From positions 1 to 10,127 of the forward strand of contig JAKAMS010000069.1 in the NCBI GenBank assembly GCA_021812745.1: 10,127 bases of DNA, read 5' to 3'. Under the pieces are notes generated by a model. It was not told the origin of the DNA. It worked only from the letters and a program-made list of their open reading frames with translations, and did no database searches. Made by a program: the position numbers and the translations under genes. The DNA is from Bacteroidota bacterium. GTDB lineage: Bacteria > Bacteroidota > Ignavibacteria > Ignavibacteriales > Melioribacteraceae. Each line of letters begins with the position of its first letter. Positions within the stretch are counted from its first letter, which is position 1. Of this stretch, positions 1 to 8,196 are shown in pieces.

Positions 1-1211
1 ATGACAAATATGTTGAGCCGTTAACACCTTTAACTTTTTTACCAAACTCAAATGATAAATTTATTTGGCAATCACAGAGAAACGGTTATAATCATCTTTA
101 CCTCTATGACACAGAAGGAAATTTGATCCGTCAAGTAACTGACGGCAAATGGGTTGTTCTTTCACTTAATGGTTTTGATAAATCCGGTAGAAATGTTTTT
201 ATCTATTCAACAAAAGATTCTCCGTTGGAAAGACATTATTACCGCGTTAATCTTGAAAATGGAAAAATGGATAATCTTACGAAAGAACCAGGAGTACATT
301 CTGTATTGGCAAACTCAAGTTCAGATTATTTTATTGATTCATACACAAACGCTACAACTCCTCGTATCTTAAATCTTGTTGATAAAAAAGGGGTACAAAT
401 TAGAAACCTTCTCATTGCCGATAACCCTCTCAAAGATTTTAAACTTGGTGAGACAAAAATATTCAATATTAAAAATGAAGAAGGAATTGAATTATTCTGC
501 AGAATGATTACACCGCCAAATTTCGATCAAACAAAAAAATATCCGGTGATAGTTTACGTTTACGGTGGTCCGCATGACCAAGAGATAACAAATAGTTTTG
601 GCGCCGGCAGATATTTTCTCTGGTTCTATATGATGGCTCAAAAAGGTTATATCATTTTCACTCTTGATAACCGCGGTTCTGCTAATAGAGGTATTGAATT
701 TGAACAGGCAACTTTCCGTCATCTTGGAACTGTGGAAGTAAAAGACCAAATGACCGGCGTAAATTATCTAAAGTCACTCCCCTACGTTGACGGAAACCGT
801 TTTGGAGTCTATGGATGGAGCTTTGGCGGATTTATGACAACATCATTGATGTTGAGAACAAATAACGCGTTCAAAGTTGGTGCATGCGGTGGCGCGGTTA
901 TAGACTGGAAATTCTACGAGGTTATGTATGGAGAACGATATATGGATACTCCTCAGTCAAATCCGGAAGGATATAAAGAAGCAAGTCTATTGAACTATGT
1001 TGATAACTTAAAAGGGAAATTGTTATTAGTTCATGGAACAAGCGATCCAACTGTAGTTTGGCAGAATACACTATCATTTGCAAAGAAATGCGCTGAATTA
1101 AATAAACCTTTGGATTACTTTCCATATGTAGGACAACCTCATGGAGTAGGAGGAAGAGACGCATTGCAACTCTATAACAAAATCACCAACTACTTCTTGG
1201 ATAATTTGTGA
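1..1211 (+). CDS. Dipeptidyl-peptidase IV-like S9 family serine peptidase, C-terminal part (5' end outside window)
   Basis: The reading frame is open from the left edge (first full codon at base 3), so this is the last 402 residues of a longer protein. A TTG at 123 is not the start: the frame upstream encodes a propeller blade with the family-like string NGYNHLYLYD. The first ~160 residues are the end of the beta-propeller; the rest is an alpha/beta-hydrolase domain. Visible motifs are YGGP (Tyr codon 561-563, oxyanion-hole tyrosine of DPP-IV), the nucleophile elbow GWSFGG (Ser codon 819-821), the acid in HGTSD (Asp codon 1044-1046) and the base in QPHG (His codon 1140-1142), in family order and spacing. 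Such enzymes remove dipeptides, typically X-Pro, from peptide N-termini and are usually exported or periplasmic. The signal peptide and the Glu pair that binds the substrate amino terminus would lie outside the window, so exact specificity (DPP-IV or another S9B/S9C peptidase) is not certain. Confidence 0.9.
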   Translation, partial: DKYVEPLTPLTFLPNSNDKFIWQSQRNGYNHLYLYDTEGNLIRQVTDGKWVVLSLNGFDKSGRNVFIYSTKDSPLERHYYRVNLENGKMDNLTKEPGVHSVLANSSSDYFIDSYTNATTPRILNLVDKKGVQIRNLLIADNPLKDFKLGETKIFNIKNEEGIELFCRMITPPNFDQTKKYPVIVYVYGGPHDQEITNSFGAGRYFLWFYMMAQKGYIIFTLDNRGSANRGIEFEQATFRHLGTVEVKDQMTGVNYLKSLPYVDGNRFGVYGWSFGGFMTTSLMLRTNNAFKVGACGGAVIDWKFYEVMYGERYMDTPQSNPEGYKEASLLNYVDNLKGKLLLVHGTSDPTVVWQNTLSFAKKCAELNKPLDYFPYVGQPHGVGGRDALQLYNKITNYFLDNL

Positions 1212-1228
1212 TCTGTATACTTAATAAG

Positions 1229-1259
1229 CTGGCAGAGAGTTAAAAATGCTCTCTGCCAG
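1229..1259 (+). terminator. Hairpin terminator after the S9 peptidase gene
   Basis: A perfect 11-bp inverted repeat (CTGGCAGAGAG at 1229-1239, CTCTCTGCCAG at 1249-1259) with a 9-base loop starts 17 bases after the peptidase stop codon. The T-run after it is short (TTTCAACTCT), so termination may be incomplete or need help. The 116-bp gap to the next gene holds no other clear signal. Confidence 0.6.
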
Positions 1260-1327
1260 TTTCAACTCTACAATAAAATAGTTATTTTCATGACAATTAA
1301 AATAAAATTGAAAAACAGAGAAATAGA

Positions 1328-3685
1328 TTGACTGAAAGCACACTAGAATTACTTGATAAAATTAATGAACTACATGAATACGCTCGGCGCGGAGATGAAT
1401 TTTTACCTGATGAGATATGTAATTTTCTTGTAAAAGATTTTGATTTGAATGCTGTTGTTCTTTTCAAGATTAATGAAAGCGGTTCATTAGAAGTAGTCGG
1501 AAAATCCTCAAAAGTTAGAAAAACACACCGCAGCGGTTCCATTTTTAAATGCGAAGCATGTAAATTAATCAGCAATAAAAACACCAAACCCGCACTAAAT
1601 TTTGATACAAAATGCGGCGTTCAAATTTCGGAGAACATACTTTTCGAAGCATGCCTTCAAATCGATATTTCTGCCGATTCAAAAATGTTGATAAAAGTTG
1701 CTTGGAAATCCGCACACTCTCAAAGTGATATTGACACAATAGAAAAAATTCTGCGTTTAATTTCTTCCGTATTAATGATTTGGGTTGAAAAACAAAATAA
1801 AACCAGCAACAATGATAGTTACATTTCTAAAATCGTGGCTGAAACTTCTAATGAACTTAAATCCGGGTCTAATTCTATCATTGGTCTTACCACTATACTT
1901 GCAAACCAAAATTTAAATTCATCTCAAGTTGAATACATATCAAGTATTAAAAAAAATGCCCAGAATGTTTTACTCAACATAAACGATTTGAGTGAACTTT
2001 CGAGAATAGAATTAAGAAATGTTACAAAAAACATAAAAAAAATTGATATAAGCGTATTTATAAAAGATATTATAAATATTTTCGAAAGCCGGATTGGAAA
2101 TAGGGATGTAAAATTTGTGTTTTCTTTCGATAATAAACTAACTAATCCGGTTAGTTTAGATGATCAGAAGCTTAGATACGTAATAAGCACACTATTGTTT
2201 GTCTCAACTACTTTAACGTTGCATGGCGAAATTGAAATAAATGTTTCAGTTACAAATGATGGTAAGATAAAGTTTCTGATTTCTGATTCAGGTAAAACAT
2301 TTGACAGTGAAACAATTGAAAGGATTTTTGAACCTTTTGTACTGTCAAAAATGGAAGATTTTAAAAATTCTTCTATAACCGGACTCAGTTTTACATTAGT
2401 AAAAAAATATATTGATTACTTAGGCGGGGAAATTTCGGCCTCAAGTACTGCTGGAAAAGGTAATTCTTTTACATTCACCATTAGTGGAGAAATGATGTCG
2501 AATTTAGAAAATACTATCTCTCAATTACCAAAGCCAACTACTAAGAACCGCGTTCTTGTAATTGAAGATGATTATGCAACATCAAAGCTTCTTAACAATT
2601 ATCTGACGAAGTGGGGCTACGACCCGATAATTGTAAGTTCAGAAGAACAAGCTTTCAATTTGATAAATAACGAGCAGCTACTCGCAATTATTCTTGATAT
2701 TGAACTTCCTAACATTAATGGTCTTGAGCTTCTCAAGAGAATTCATGAACACCATAATGTAAAAAACACGCCGGTAATAGTCTGTTCTGTTGAACCTGAA
2801 CAGCAAAAAGCTTTTATGATGGGAGCTGTTGAATATTTTATTAAACCAATCAATTACAATTACCTTGTTGAAGTCCTTACTAATTACAAACTCAGGAAGA
2901 ACTCTAAAATACTATGTGTTGATGATGATCTGCCAACACTAAATTTAGTAAAGCAGGCAATTGAATCAGTTGGTTTTATAGCAATTGCAGAAAATATCTC
3001 CGCTAATGTGATGGATTCAATCAAAGATAAAGACATTGACCTTGCAATTGTTGATCTTGATATGCCCTACCCTAACGGTTTTGAACTTATAAAATTAATT
3101 AAGTCCGAGAAAAAATTTGCCAACCTCCCTATTATTATTTATACCGGGAAAGAAAATTATAAAGAAGACCTTTTTAAGATAGAGGGATTGTTCGAAGAAC
3201 TTTTAGACAAGCGTTCAACCAACATAGAAGACCTTGCAGACACAATCAGTTCAATGATCAACCGCTATGAAACTCCGCCGCCTCAAGAAGAAGTAATGGC
3301 TAAAGATAACGTAATTAAGATTTTACTGGCTGAAGATTACAAACATTCGCAGATAATTGTAACACGTCTTCTAAAGAAAAATGGTTTTGAAAATATTGTT
3401 GTGGTTGAAAACGGTGAAGATGCGGTTAAAATGGCAAGAGAAGAAAAGTTTGATCTAATCTTGATGGATATGCAGATGCCGGTTATGAATGGATTTGAAG
3501 CCACTGAAAAAATTAGAGAGCTATTAGAATATAGAGACGTTCCAGTCATAGCATTAACCGCTTTTGCTATGAAAGGTGACCGCGAAAAATGCTTAGAAGT
3601 TGGCGCAACAGATTATATTCCTAAACCGATTGACTCTAAAGAATTTATAGAAAAAGTTAAATACTATACACAGACTCTTGCATGA
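1328..3685 (+). CDS. Triple-receiver hybrid sensor protein with a degenerate histidine-kinase core
   Basis: 785 residues, no membrane segment, so probably cytoplasmic. Residues ~25-155 look like a GAF sensor domain and carry a CxxC pair (C75, C78) plus C96 and C109. Residues ~160-228 align with the dimerisation helices of hybrid kinases, but the usual SHEIRTPLN reads SNELKSGSN: the phospho-acceptor His is Asn175 (AAT at 1850-1852). The ATPase-like domain (~235-388) has lost the N-box asparagines (282-297), keeps only DSG of the G1 box (320-322) and has TGLSF for the G2 box (351-355). Three receivers follow: ~407-520 (E413/D414, D457, S487, K506), ~526-645 (D532-D534, D576, T606, K628) and ~662-783 (E669/D670, D714, T744, K766), all with intact phospho-acceptor Asp. 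Inference: a pseudokinase scaffold or phosphate sink, phosphorylated by another kinase. The start is TTG at 1328 with a weak AGAG 7 bases upstream; no in-frame ATG or GTG lies between it and the upstream stop at 1298, but the TTG is not certain. Confidence 0.85.
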   Translation: MTESTLELLDKINELHEYARRGDEFLPDEICNFLVKDFDLNAVVLFKINESGSLEVVGKSSKVRKTHRSGSIFKCEACKLISNKNTKPALNFDTKCGVQISENILFEACLQIDISADSKMLIKVAWKSAHSQSDIDTIEKILRLISSVLMIWVEKQNKTSNNDSYISKIVAETSNELKSGSNSIIGLTTILANQNLNSSQVEYISSIKKNAQNVLLNINDLSELSRIELRNVTKNIKKIDISVFIKDIINIFESRIGNRDVKFVFSFDNKLTNPVSLDDQKLRYVISTLLFVSTTLTLHGEIEINVSVTNDGKIKFLISDSGKTFDSETIERIFEPFVLSKMEDFKNSSITGLSFTLVKKYIDYLGGEISASSTAGKGNSFTFTISGEMMSNLENTISQLPKPTTKNRVLVIEDDYATSKLLNNYLTKWGYDPIIVSSEEQAFNLINNEQLLAIILDIELPNINGLELLKRIHEHHNVKNTPVIVCSVEPEQQKAFMMGAVEYFIKPINYNYLVEVLTNYKLRKNSKILCVDDDLPTLNLVKQAIESVGFIAIAENISANVMDSIKDKDIDLAIVDLDMPYPNGFELIKLIKSEKKFANLPIIIYTGKENYKEDLFKIEGLFEELLDKRSTNIEDLADTISSMINRYETPPPQEEVMAKDNVIKILLAEDYKHSQIIVTRLLKKNGFENIVVVENGEDAVKMAREEKFDLILMDMQMPVMNGFEATEKIRELLEYRDVPVIALTAFAMKGDREKCLEVGATDYIPKPIDSKEFIEKVKYYTQTLA

Positions 3686-3717
3686 ATTGATACATCTATT
3701 CAATAATTGTTTTGCAC

Positions 3718-3745
3718 AAAAAGTCCCGCATTAACGGGACTTTTT
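3718..3745 (+). terminator. Strong rho-independent terminator between the triple-receiver gene and gltX
   Basis: An 11-bp inverted repeat (AAAAAGTCCCG at 3718-3728, CGGGACTTTTT at 3735-3745) with a 6-base loop ends in a T-run. It begins 33 bases after the stop of the preceding gene. The A-run on its left side means it could also work on the other strand. It overlaps an in-frame TTG at 3712, which argues against that codon as the gltX start. Confidence 0.88.
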
Positions 3746-3775
3746 ATTTTAGCAGAATCCAAAATCAAGTTTTCC

Positions 3776-3783
3776 TATATTTG
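3776..3783 (+). promoter_or_regulatory. Putative gltX promoter, Bacteroidota-type -7 element
   Basis: TATATTTG matches the TAnnTTTG -7 element of the Bacteroidota primary sigma factor. It lies between the upstream terminator and gltX, 18 bases before the ATG at 3802. No clear TTTG -33 element is seen at the right distance; only TTTT at 3747-3750. Transcription would give a very short leader of about 10-15 bases to the ATG. Confidence 0.5.
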
Positions 3784-3801
3784 CATAAGACAAAATTAAT
3801 C

Positions 3802-5271
3802 ATGGAGTTATTTTTGGAAAACATTCGCGTACGTTTCGCACCAAGTCCTACCGGCTATTTGCATGTAGGAGGATTGCGGACTGCTTTATATAATTACCTT
3901 TTTGCCCGAAGAAACAATGGTAAGTTTATTCTAAGAATTGAAGATACAGACCGTAACCGCTTTGTTGAAGGTGCTGTTGAAAATTTAATTGAAGCACTCA
4001 AATGGTGCGGTTTAGAATTTGACGAAGGTCCTGAGGTCGGCGGTTCTTTCGGTCCATACATGCAATCGCAAAGGCTTGATATTTATCAAAAGTATATTCA
4101 AGAGTTGATATCAAATGGACATGCATATTATTGCTTTTGTTCACCACAGCGTCTTGAAGAATTGAAAGAAGAACAGCAGAGACAGAAACTACCTCAAGCC
4201 AAGTACGATAAACATTGTCTTACTCTAAGCAAAAAAGAAGTTGAAGAAAAATTAGCCAACAAAGATCCGTTTGTGATAAGACTAAATGTTGAACCGAATC
4301 ATAGAATTATTTTTGATGATATTGTTAGAGGAAAAGTTGAATTCGACAGCAATAATGTTGATGACCAGGTTTTAATTAAGAGTGATGGATACCCGACTTA
4401 TCACCTCGCAAATGTAGTAGATGATCACTTAATGCAGATTAGCCACGTTATCCGCGGCGAAGAATGGCTCTCATCTACTCCTAAACATGTTTTGTTATAC
4501 GATTCATTTAAGTGGGAAAGACCAATATTTGCTCATCTCCCTTTATTGTTGAACCCTGATCGTTCAAAACTTAGTAAAAGACAAGGCGATGTTGCAGTTG
4601 AAGATTACCGAACAAAAGGATTTTTAAAAGAAGCGCTTGTAAACTTTGTTGCTTTACTTGGCTGGAATGCCGGCGATGACCAAGAATTTTATTATATGAA
4701 TGAATTGATAGAAAAATTTACTCTCGAGCGGGTTAACAAATCCGGTGCTGTATTTGATCTGGAAAAATTGAATTGGCTGAATGCGGAACATCTACGTAAA
4801 AAAACTAACGAAGAACTTTTTATTTTGCTCAAGCAAGAAATTCTCAATTCTCAATTAACAATTAACAATTACAACGATTCATACTTGCTAAGTGTTATTG
4901 CCGCAATGAAAGAACGTGTAGCGTTTGTCCATGAATATTTGACAAAATCACCATATTTTTTTGAAGCCCCAAAAGAATATGAAGAGACCGCAGTACAAAA
5001 GAATTGGAAACAAGAAACTCCTGCCCAGCTTCAGAAATTATCAGATGAATTTAGCATACTTGTGAATCCGGCAAAAGAAGATTACGAGCATGCTCTTCAT
5101 AAAGTTGCTGAAGAGTTAAATGTTGGTAAAGGGAAACTAATTCATCCGCTGCGTCTGGCTGTTTCTGGTATGAGTACCGGTCCGGGTGTATTTGATATTG
5201 TTGTTATTCTTGGAAAAGAGGAAACAATTTCGAGAATTAAGAATGCTTTGGAGAAAATTAAAATTTCCTAA
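3802..5271 (+). CDS. gltX: Glutamyl-tRNA synthetase
   Basis: Class I synthetase that charges tRNA(Glu) with glutamate in the cytoplasm; 489 residues from the ATG at 3802, normal for bacterial GluRS. The N-terminus has the signature RFAPSPTGYLHVGGLRTALYN, with the HIGH-type motif YLHVGG at residues 19-24. The KMSKS-type loop is KLSKRQG (256-262). A CxC pair (C111, C113) with H138-C139 lies where GluRS enzymes carry a zinc site, though the last ligand pattern differs from E. coli. The C-terminal anticodon-binding region ends in the typical MSTGPGVFDI stretch. Two starts are credible: ATG 3802, with no Shine-Dalgarno, or TTG 3814, with GGAG six bases before it, giving the family-like N-terminus MENIRVRFAPSPTG. 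A longer frame from TTG 3712 is rejected because it runs through the terminator. Since glnS is also present, this is probably a discriminating GluRS. Residues around ILNSQLTINNYN come from 7-bp tandem repeats. Confidence 0.96.
   Translation: MELFLENIRVRFAPSPTGYLHVGGLRTALYNYLFARRNNGKFILRIEDTDRNRFVEGAVENLIEALKWCGLEFDEGPEVGGSFGPYMQSQRLDIYQKYIQELISNGHAYYCFCSPQRLEELKEEQQRQKLPQAKYDKHCLTLSKKEVEEKLANKDPFVIRLNVEPNHRIIFDDIVRGKVEFDSNNVDDQVLIKSDGYPTYHLANVVDDHLMQISHVIRGEEWLSSTPKHVLLYDSFKWERPIFAHLPLLLNPDRSKLSKRQGDVAVEDYRTKGFLKEALVNFVALLGWNAGDDQEFYYMNELIEKFTLERVNKSGAVFDLEKLNWLNAEHLRKKTNEELFILLKQEILNSQLTINNYNDSYLLSVIAAMKERVAFVHEYLTKSPYFFEAPKEYEETAVQKNWKQETPAQLQKLSDEFSILVNPAKEDYEHALHKVAEELNVGKGKLIHPLRLAVSGMSTGPGVFDIVVILGKEETISRIKNALEKIKIS
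4841..4875 (+). repeat. 7-bp tandem repeats inside gltX
   Basis: Five consecutive heptamers: TTCTCAA, TTCTCAA, TTAACAA, TTAACAA and a diverged TTACAAC. They encode ILNSQLTINNYN in the C-terminal half of GluRS. The unit is not a multiple of three, so the frame is kept only because the present total length fits; gain or loss of one copy would shift the frame. Confidence 0.75.
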
Positions 5272-6425
5272 GAAGCATCTCTAATTTTTAACGGATAACT
5301 TGCTGTAAATGTGGTTCCCTCCTCTTTCGAGGATGTGAAAGTGATAGTACCGTTTAAATACATTTCAGTTAAAAATTTCATACTGTATAAACCTAAACCA
5401 CGCCCGGCTCCCTTGGTAGATACAGAGCGGTTAAAAAGTTGTGACTGAATGTCTTTTGGTATAAATGAAGAATTATGCACGCTGAATATTACCATATTGT
5501 TCTTTAATCCGCAGTACAGATTAATCGTATCAATTTCATCCGAAGCTTCGATGGCATTTTTAAGCATATTGTTTAAGACTCTTCCTAAAAGTGTTTCATC
5601 ACTTTCAAAATAAATGTTCTCGCTATTAGGTAAAATGTTGATCGCCTTTTTGTCCAACAAATCAGCTCGGTTGAAATAGTTACAAATGCTCTCAAAAAAG
5701 TCTAAAGATCCTATCTCTGAGATTCTTAGATTAATTTTACTTTTATCTGATGTAAGAAGATGTTTATGAGTTCTTATCTCATCAACAATTCTGCTTGAAA
5801 TGCTGGCAACAATCTCTAAATATTGTTTTGTTTCGGTATTCTTAATGCTTTCTGTATCTATCAGTTCAATGAAATTATTTAGATTGCCGGCAGTATTAAT
5901 AATATCATGAAAAAATATCCGTTCTATCTGCTTGCGTTCAGTAATATCCTCAAATATTCCCACGCCGCCATTTATTATTCCATCTTCTAGAATAATGGGG
6001 GCGAAGTTAACCCGTACCGGTGTTATCTTACCGGAAATTTTGGAAACTATATCTCCTTCATAATGCCCGGCTGTACCTGAGAGAGCGCTTTGAATTGCAG
6101 AAACAAGGTGGCTATCTATTACATCTGTCAGAGATTCTCCAATTATTTTGTCCTTTTCTAAATCTATGATGGAAATAAAATTGTCGTTACAGGTTGTAAT
6201 CTTACCGTGTGAATCGAAATGCAAAATTCCCAACGGAACATTTGAAAACAACAATCTGTACTTCTCTTCGCTTTCACGCAGTGCATCACGCGTTAATTTT
6301 AAGTCAGAAATTAGTTGAGCAATTGTATCAAGTTCTTCAATAGTTTCAGGATTTAATTCGATATCTGAATTGATAATTTCTTTGACATTAGCGGAAGTTA
6401 TCTTCCCCAAAGATTTATTAAGCAT
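5268..6425 (-). CDS. Soluble PAS-domain sensor histidine kinase
   Basis: 385 residues with no membrane segment. A helical N-terminus (1-50) leads into a PAS domain (~51-165) that ends in the typical GIFEDITERKQIE junction to the kinase core. The phospho-acceptor is H173 in FFHDIINTAGN, an HDxxN-type H-box rather than the usual HExRTP. The ATPase domain (~268-382) has a good N-box (RVLNNMLKNAIEAS, 282-295) and G2 box (KGAGRGLGLYS, 338-348). At the G1 position the usual DxGxG reads VHNSSFIP (316-323), a change that can be tolerated in this HK group but weakens certainty about ATP binding. No receiver or output domain follows, so it needs a separate response regulator. The gene lies 52 bp after glnS on the same strand, with no terminator or clear promoter between, so co-transcription is likely. 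Its TAG stop overlaps the gltX stop. The start is the ATG at 6425; no Shine-Dalgarno is visible. Confidence 0.88.
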   Translation of the reverse strand: MLNKSLGKITSANVKEIINSDIELNPETIEELDTIAQLISDLKLTRDALRESEEKYRLLFSNVPLGILHFDSHGKITTCNDNFISIIDLEKDKIIGESLTDVIDSHLVSAIQSALSGTAGHYEGDIVSKISGKITPVRVNFAPIILEDGIINGGVGIFEDITERKQIERIFFHDIINTAGNLNNFIELIDTESIKNTETKQYLEIVASISSRIVDEIRTHKHLLTSDKSKINLRISEIGSLDFFESICNYFNRADLLDKKAINILPNSENIYFESDETLLGRVLNNMLKNAIEASDEIDTINLYCGLKNNMVIFSVHNSSFIPKDIQSQLFNRSVSTKGAGRGLGLYSMKFLTEMYLNGTITFTSSKEEGTTFTASYPLKIRDAS

Positions 6426-6477
6426 AATATTTTTTATTAATTATAAAAATGATACGGTGCCGTTCATGTATCCTTAT

Positions 6478-8172
6478 TTAATTTGTCTTACCCCAGCTAT
6501 CTTTCAATGTAACAGTTCTGTTAAATACTAATTTATCGTTAGTAGTATATTTTGTATCAACACAAAAATATCCATGCCGTTCAAATTGAAATCTGCTTCC
6601 GCGTTTAGAGTCTTTCAAAAATGGTTCGATCAAAGCATTGTCTAAAATTTCCAACGAATTAGGGTTTAGAAATTCTAAAAACCCTTTTTCTTTATCTGCA
6701 TCTGGCGCTTCTACAGTAAAGAGGCGGTCGTATAAACGAATCTCAGCTTTAAGAGCGTGCTTTGCCGAAATCCAATGAATAGTTCCCTTCACTTTCTTTT
6801 TGCTGGTTCCGGTTCCGCTTCTTGTTTCGGGATCATAAGTACAGCGCAGTTCTACAACTTCCCCTTTATCATTCTTAATAACTTCTTCGCATTTTATTAT
6901 GTAAGCGTAACGTAAACGCACTTCTCCGCCCGGTACTAAACGATGAAATCCTTTAGGCGGATTTTCCATAAAGTCTGTCTGCTCAATATAAATTTCATTT
7001 GTAAATGGAATCTTACGCGTTCCCATTGACTGATCTTCAGGGTTATTAACTCCTTCAAGATCTTCTTCACCAACATAATTTGTTATAACTACTTTTAATG
7101 GTCTCAGGACAGCCATAGCACGCTGAGCATGCTTGTTTAAGTCGTCCCTTATGGCGTATTCAAGCAGAGCAATATCGGTGAGAGCATCACGCTTAGCTAC
7201 TCCTATAATCTCAGCAAAATTTCTAATTGATTCAGGCGTATATCCTCTTCTTCTGAATCCGCTAACAGTTGGCATTCGCGGATCATCCCAGCCGTCAACA
7301 TAATTTTCTTTTACAAGCTGCAAAAGTTTTCTTTTACTCATAACAGTATAGCTGAGATTTAACCGCGCAAATTCAACCTGTTGAGGATGATGAATTCCAA
7401 GTTCATTGAGGAACCAATCGTATAACGGTCTATGGTTTTCAAATTCTAGTGTACATATAGAGTGAGTTATACCTTCTATTGAATCTTCCAATCCATGTGC
7501 CCAATCGTATGTGGGATAAATACACCACTTGTTCCCCTGGCGATGATGTTCATCGTGGACAATGCGGTACATGATCGGGTCGCGCATATTGAAATTTGGA
7601 GAAGCCATATCAATTTTTGCACGTAAAGTTTTAGAACCGTTTAAAAATTCTCCTTTACGCATCCGTTCAAATAGATCTAGATTTTCATCAACACTTCTAT
7701 TACGGTATGGAGATTCTTTACCAGGTTCAGTTAAATTTCCCCGTGTAGAACGGATTTCGTCAGCGTTAAGATCATCAACGTAAGCTTTTCCTTTTCTGAT
7801 TAATTCAACAGCCCATTGATACATCCGCTCGAAATAATCGGAAGCAAAGAGAATTCTATCTTCAAAATCGCCGCCAAGCCATTTTACATCTTCAATTATA
7901 GAATCCACATATTCCTGTTCTTCTTTTTCCGGATTCGTATCATCAAATCTAAGATTAAATTTGCCGCTGTAGTCACGGGCGATCCCGTAATTCAAACAAA
8001 TGGATTTAGCGTGACCAATATGAAGATAACCGTTCGGTTCAGGCGGAAAACGTGTGTGAACTTTACTGCCCCATTTATTTGTTTTCAAATCTTCATCAAT
8101 AATCTCATAAATGAAATTTTTTGATTTTGTTGATTCTGTCGGATTGTCATTAACGTTATTGGGATTGCTCAT
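6478..8172 (-). CDS. glnS: Glutaminyl-tRNA synthetase
   Basis: Class I synthetase that charges tRNA(Gln) directly with glutamine; 564 residues, close to the ~554 of E. coli GlnRS. The N-terminal signature [21 protein letters not shown] has the HIGH motif at 51-54, and the KMSKS-type loop is VMSKR (277-281). GlnRS-specific stretches include [10 protein letters not shown] (75-84), [15 protein letters not shown] (217-231) and GWDDPRMPT (294-302). The C-terminal beta-barrel anticodon-binding region is complete through [13 protein letters not shown]. The 20-residue polar N-terminal tail is not conserved. The start is ATG 8172, preceded closely by AGAGAAGG, a Shine-Dalgarno with very short spacing. 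A Bacteroidota-type promoter lies 24 bases upstream. The downstream histidine kinase is probably in the same transcript. Its presence implies that tRNA(Gln) does not need the Glu-tRNA(Gln) amidotransferase route in this organism. Confidence 0.97.
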   Translation of the reverse strand: MSNPNNVNDNPTESTKSKNFIYEIIDEDLKTNKWGSKVHTRFPPEPNGYLHIGHAKSICLNYGIARDYSGKFNLRFDDTNPEKEEQEYVDSIIEDVKWLGGDFEDRILFASDYFERMYQWAVELIRKGKAYVDDLNADEIRSTRGNLTEPGKESPYRNRSVDENLDLFERMRKGEFLNGSKTLRAKIDMASPNFNMRDPIMYRIVHDEHHRQGNKWCIYPTYDWAHGLEDSIEGITHSICTLEFENHRPLYDWFLNELGIHHPQQVEFARLNLSYTVMSKRKLLQLVKENYVDGWDDPRMPTVSGFRRRGYTPESIRNFAEIIGVAKRDALTDIALLEYAIRDDLNKHAQRAMAVLRPLKVVITNYVGEEDLEGVNNPEDQSMGTRKIPFTNEIYIEQTDFMENPPKGFHRLVPGGEVRLRYAYIIKCEEVIKNDKGEVVELRCTYDPETRSGTGTSKKKVKGTIHWISAKHALKAEIRLYDRLFTVEAPDADKEKGFLEFLNPNSLEILDNALIEPFLKDSKRGSRFQFERHGYFCVDTKYTTNDKLVFNRTVTLKDSWGKTN

Positions 8173-8196
8173 ACCTTCTCTAAAATAATTTCAGTG

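Noticed and set aside
123..125. TTG as the start of the S9 peptidase
   Set aside because: The frame is open to the window edge and encodes typical DPP-IV propeller sequence before this codon.
1303..1310. TAAAATTG as a promoter for the triple-receiver gene
   Set aside because: It differs from TAnnTTTG in one base and has no TTTG partner at the right distance.
3712..3801. 30-residue N-terminal extension of gltX from TTG 3712
   Set aside because: It runs through a strong terminator and the putative promoter, and the residues do not resemble GluRS.
6426..6477. Possible terminator hairpin between glnS and the histidine kinase (GATAC...GTATC with ACGG/CCGT)
   Set aside because: The stems are only 4-5 bp and compete with each other, and no T-run follows.
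7562..8124. Plus-strand reading frames opposite glnS, and similar antisense frames in other genes
   Set aside because: They lie wholly inside strongly supported genes and have no recognisable domains or ribosome sites.
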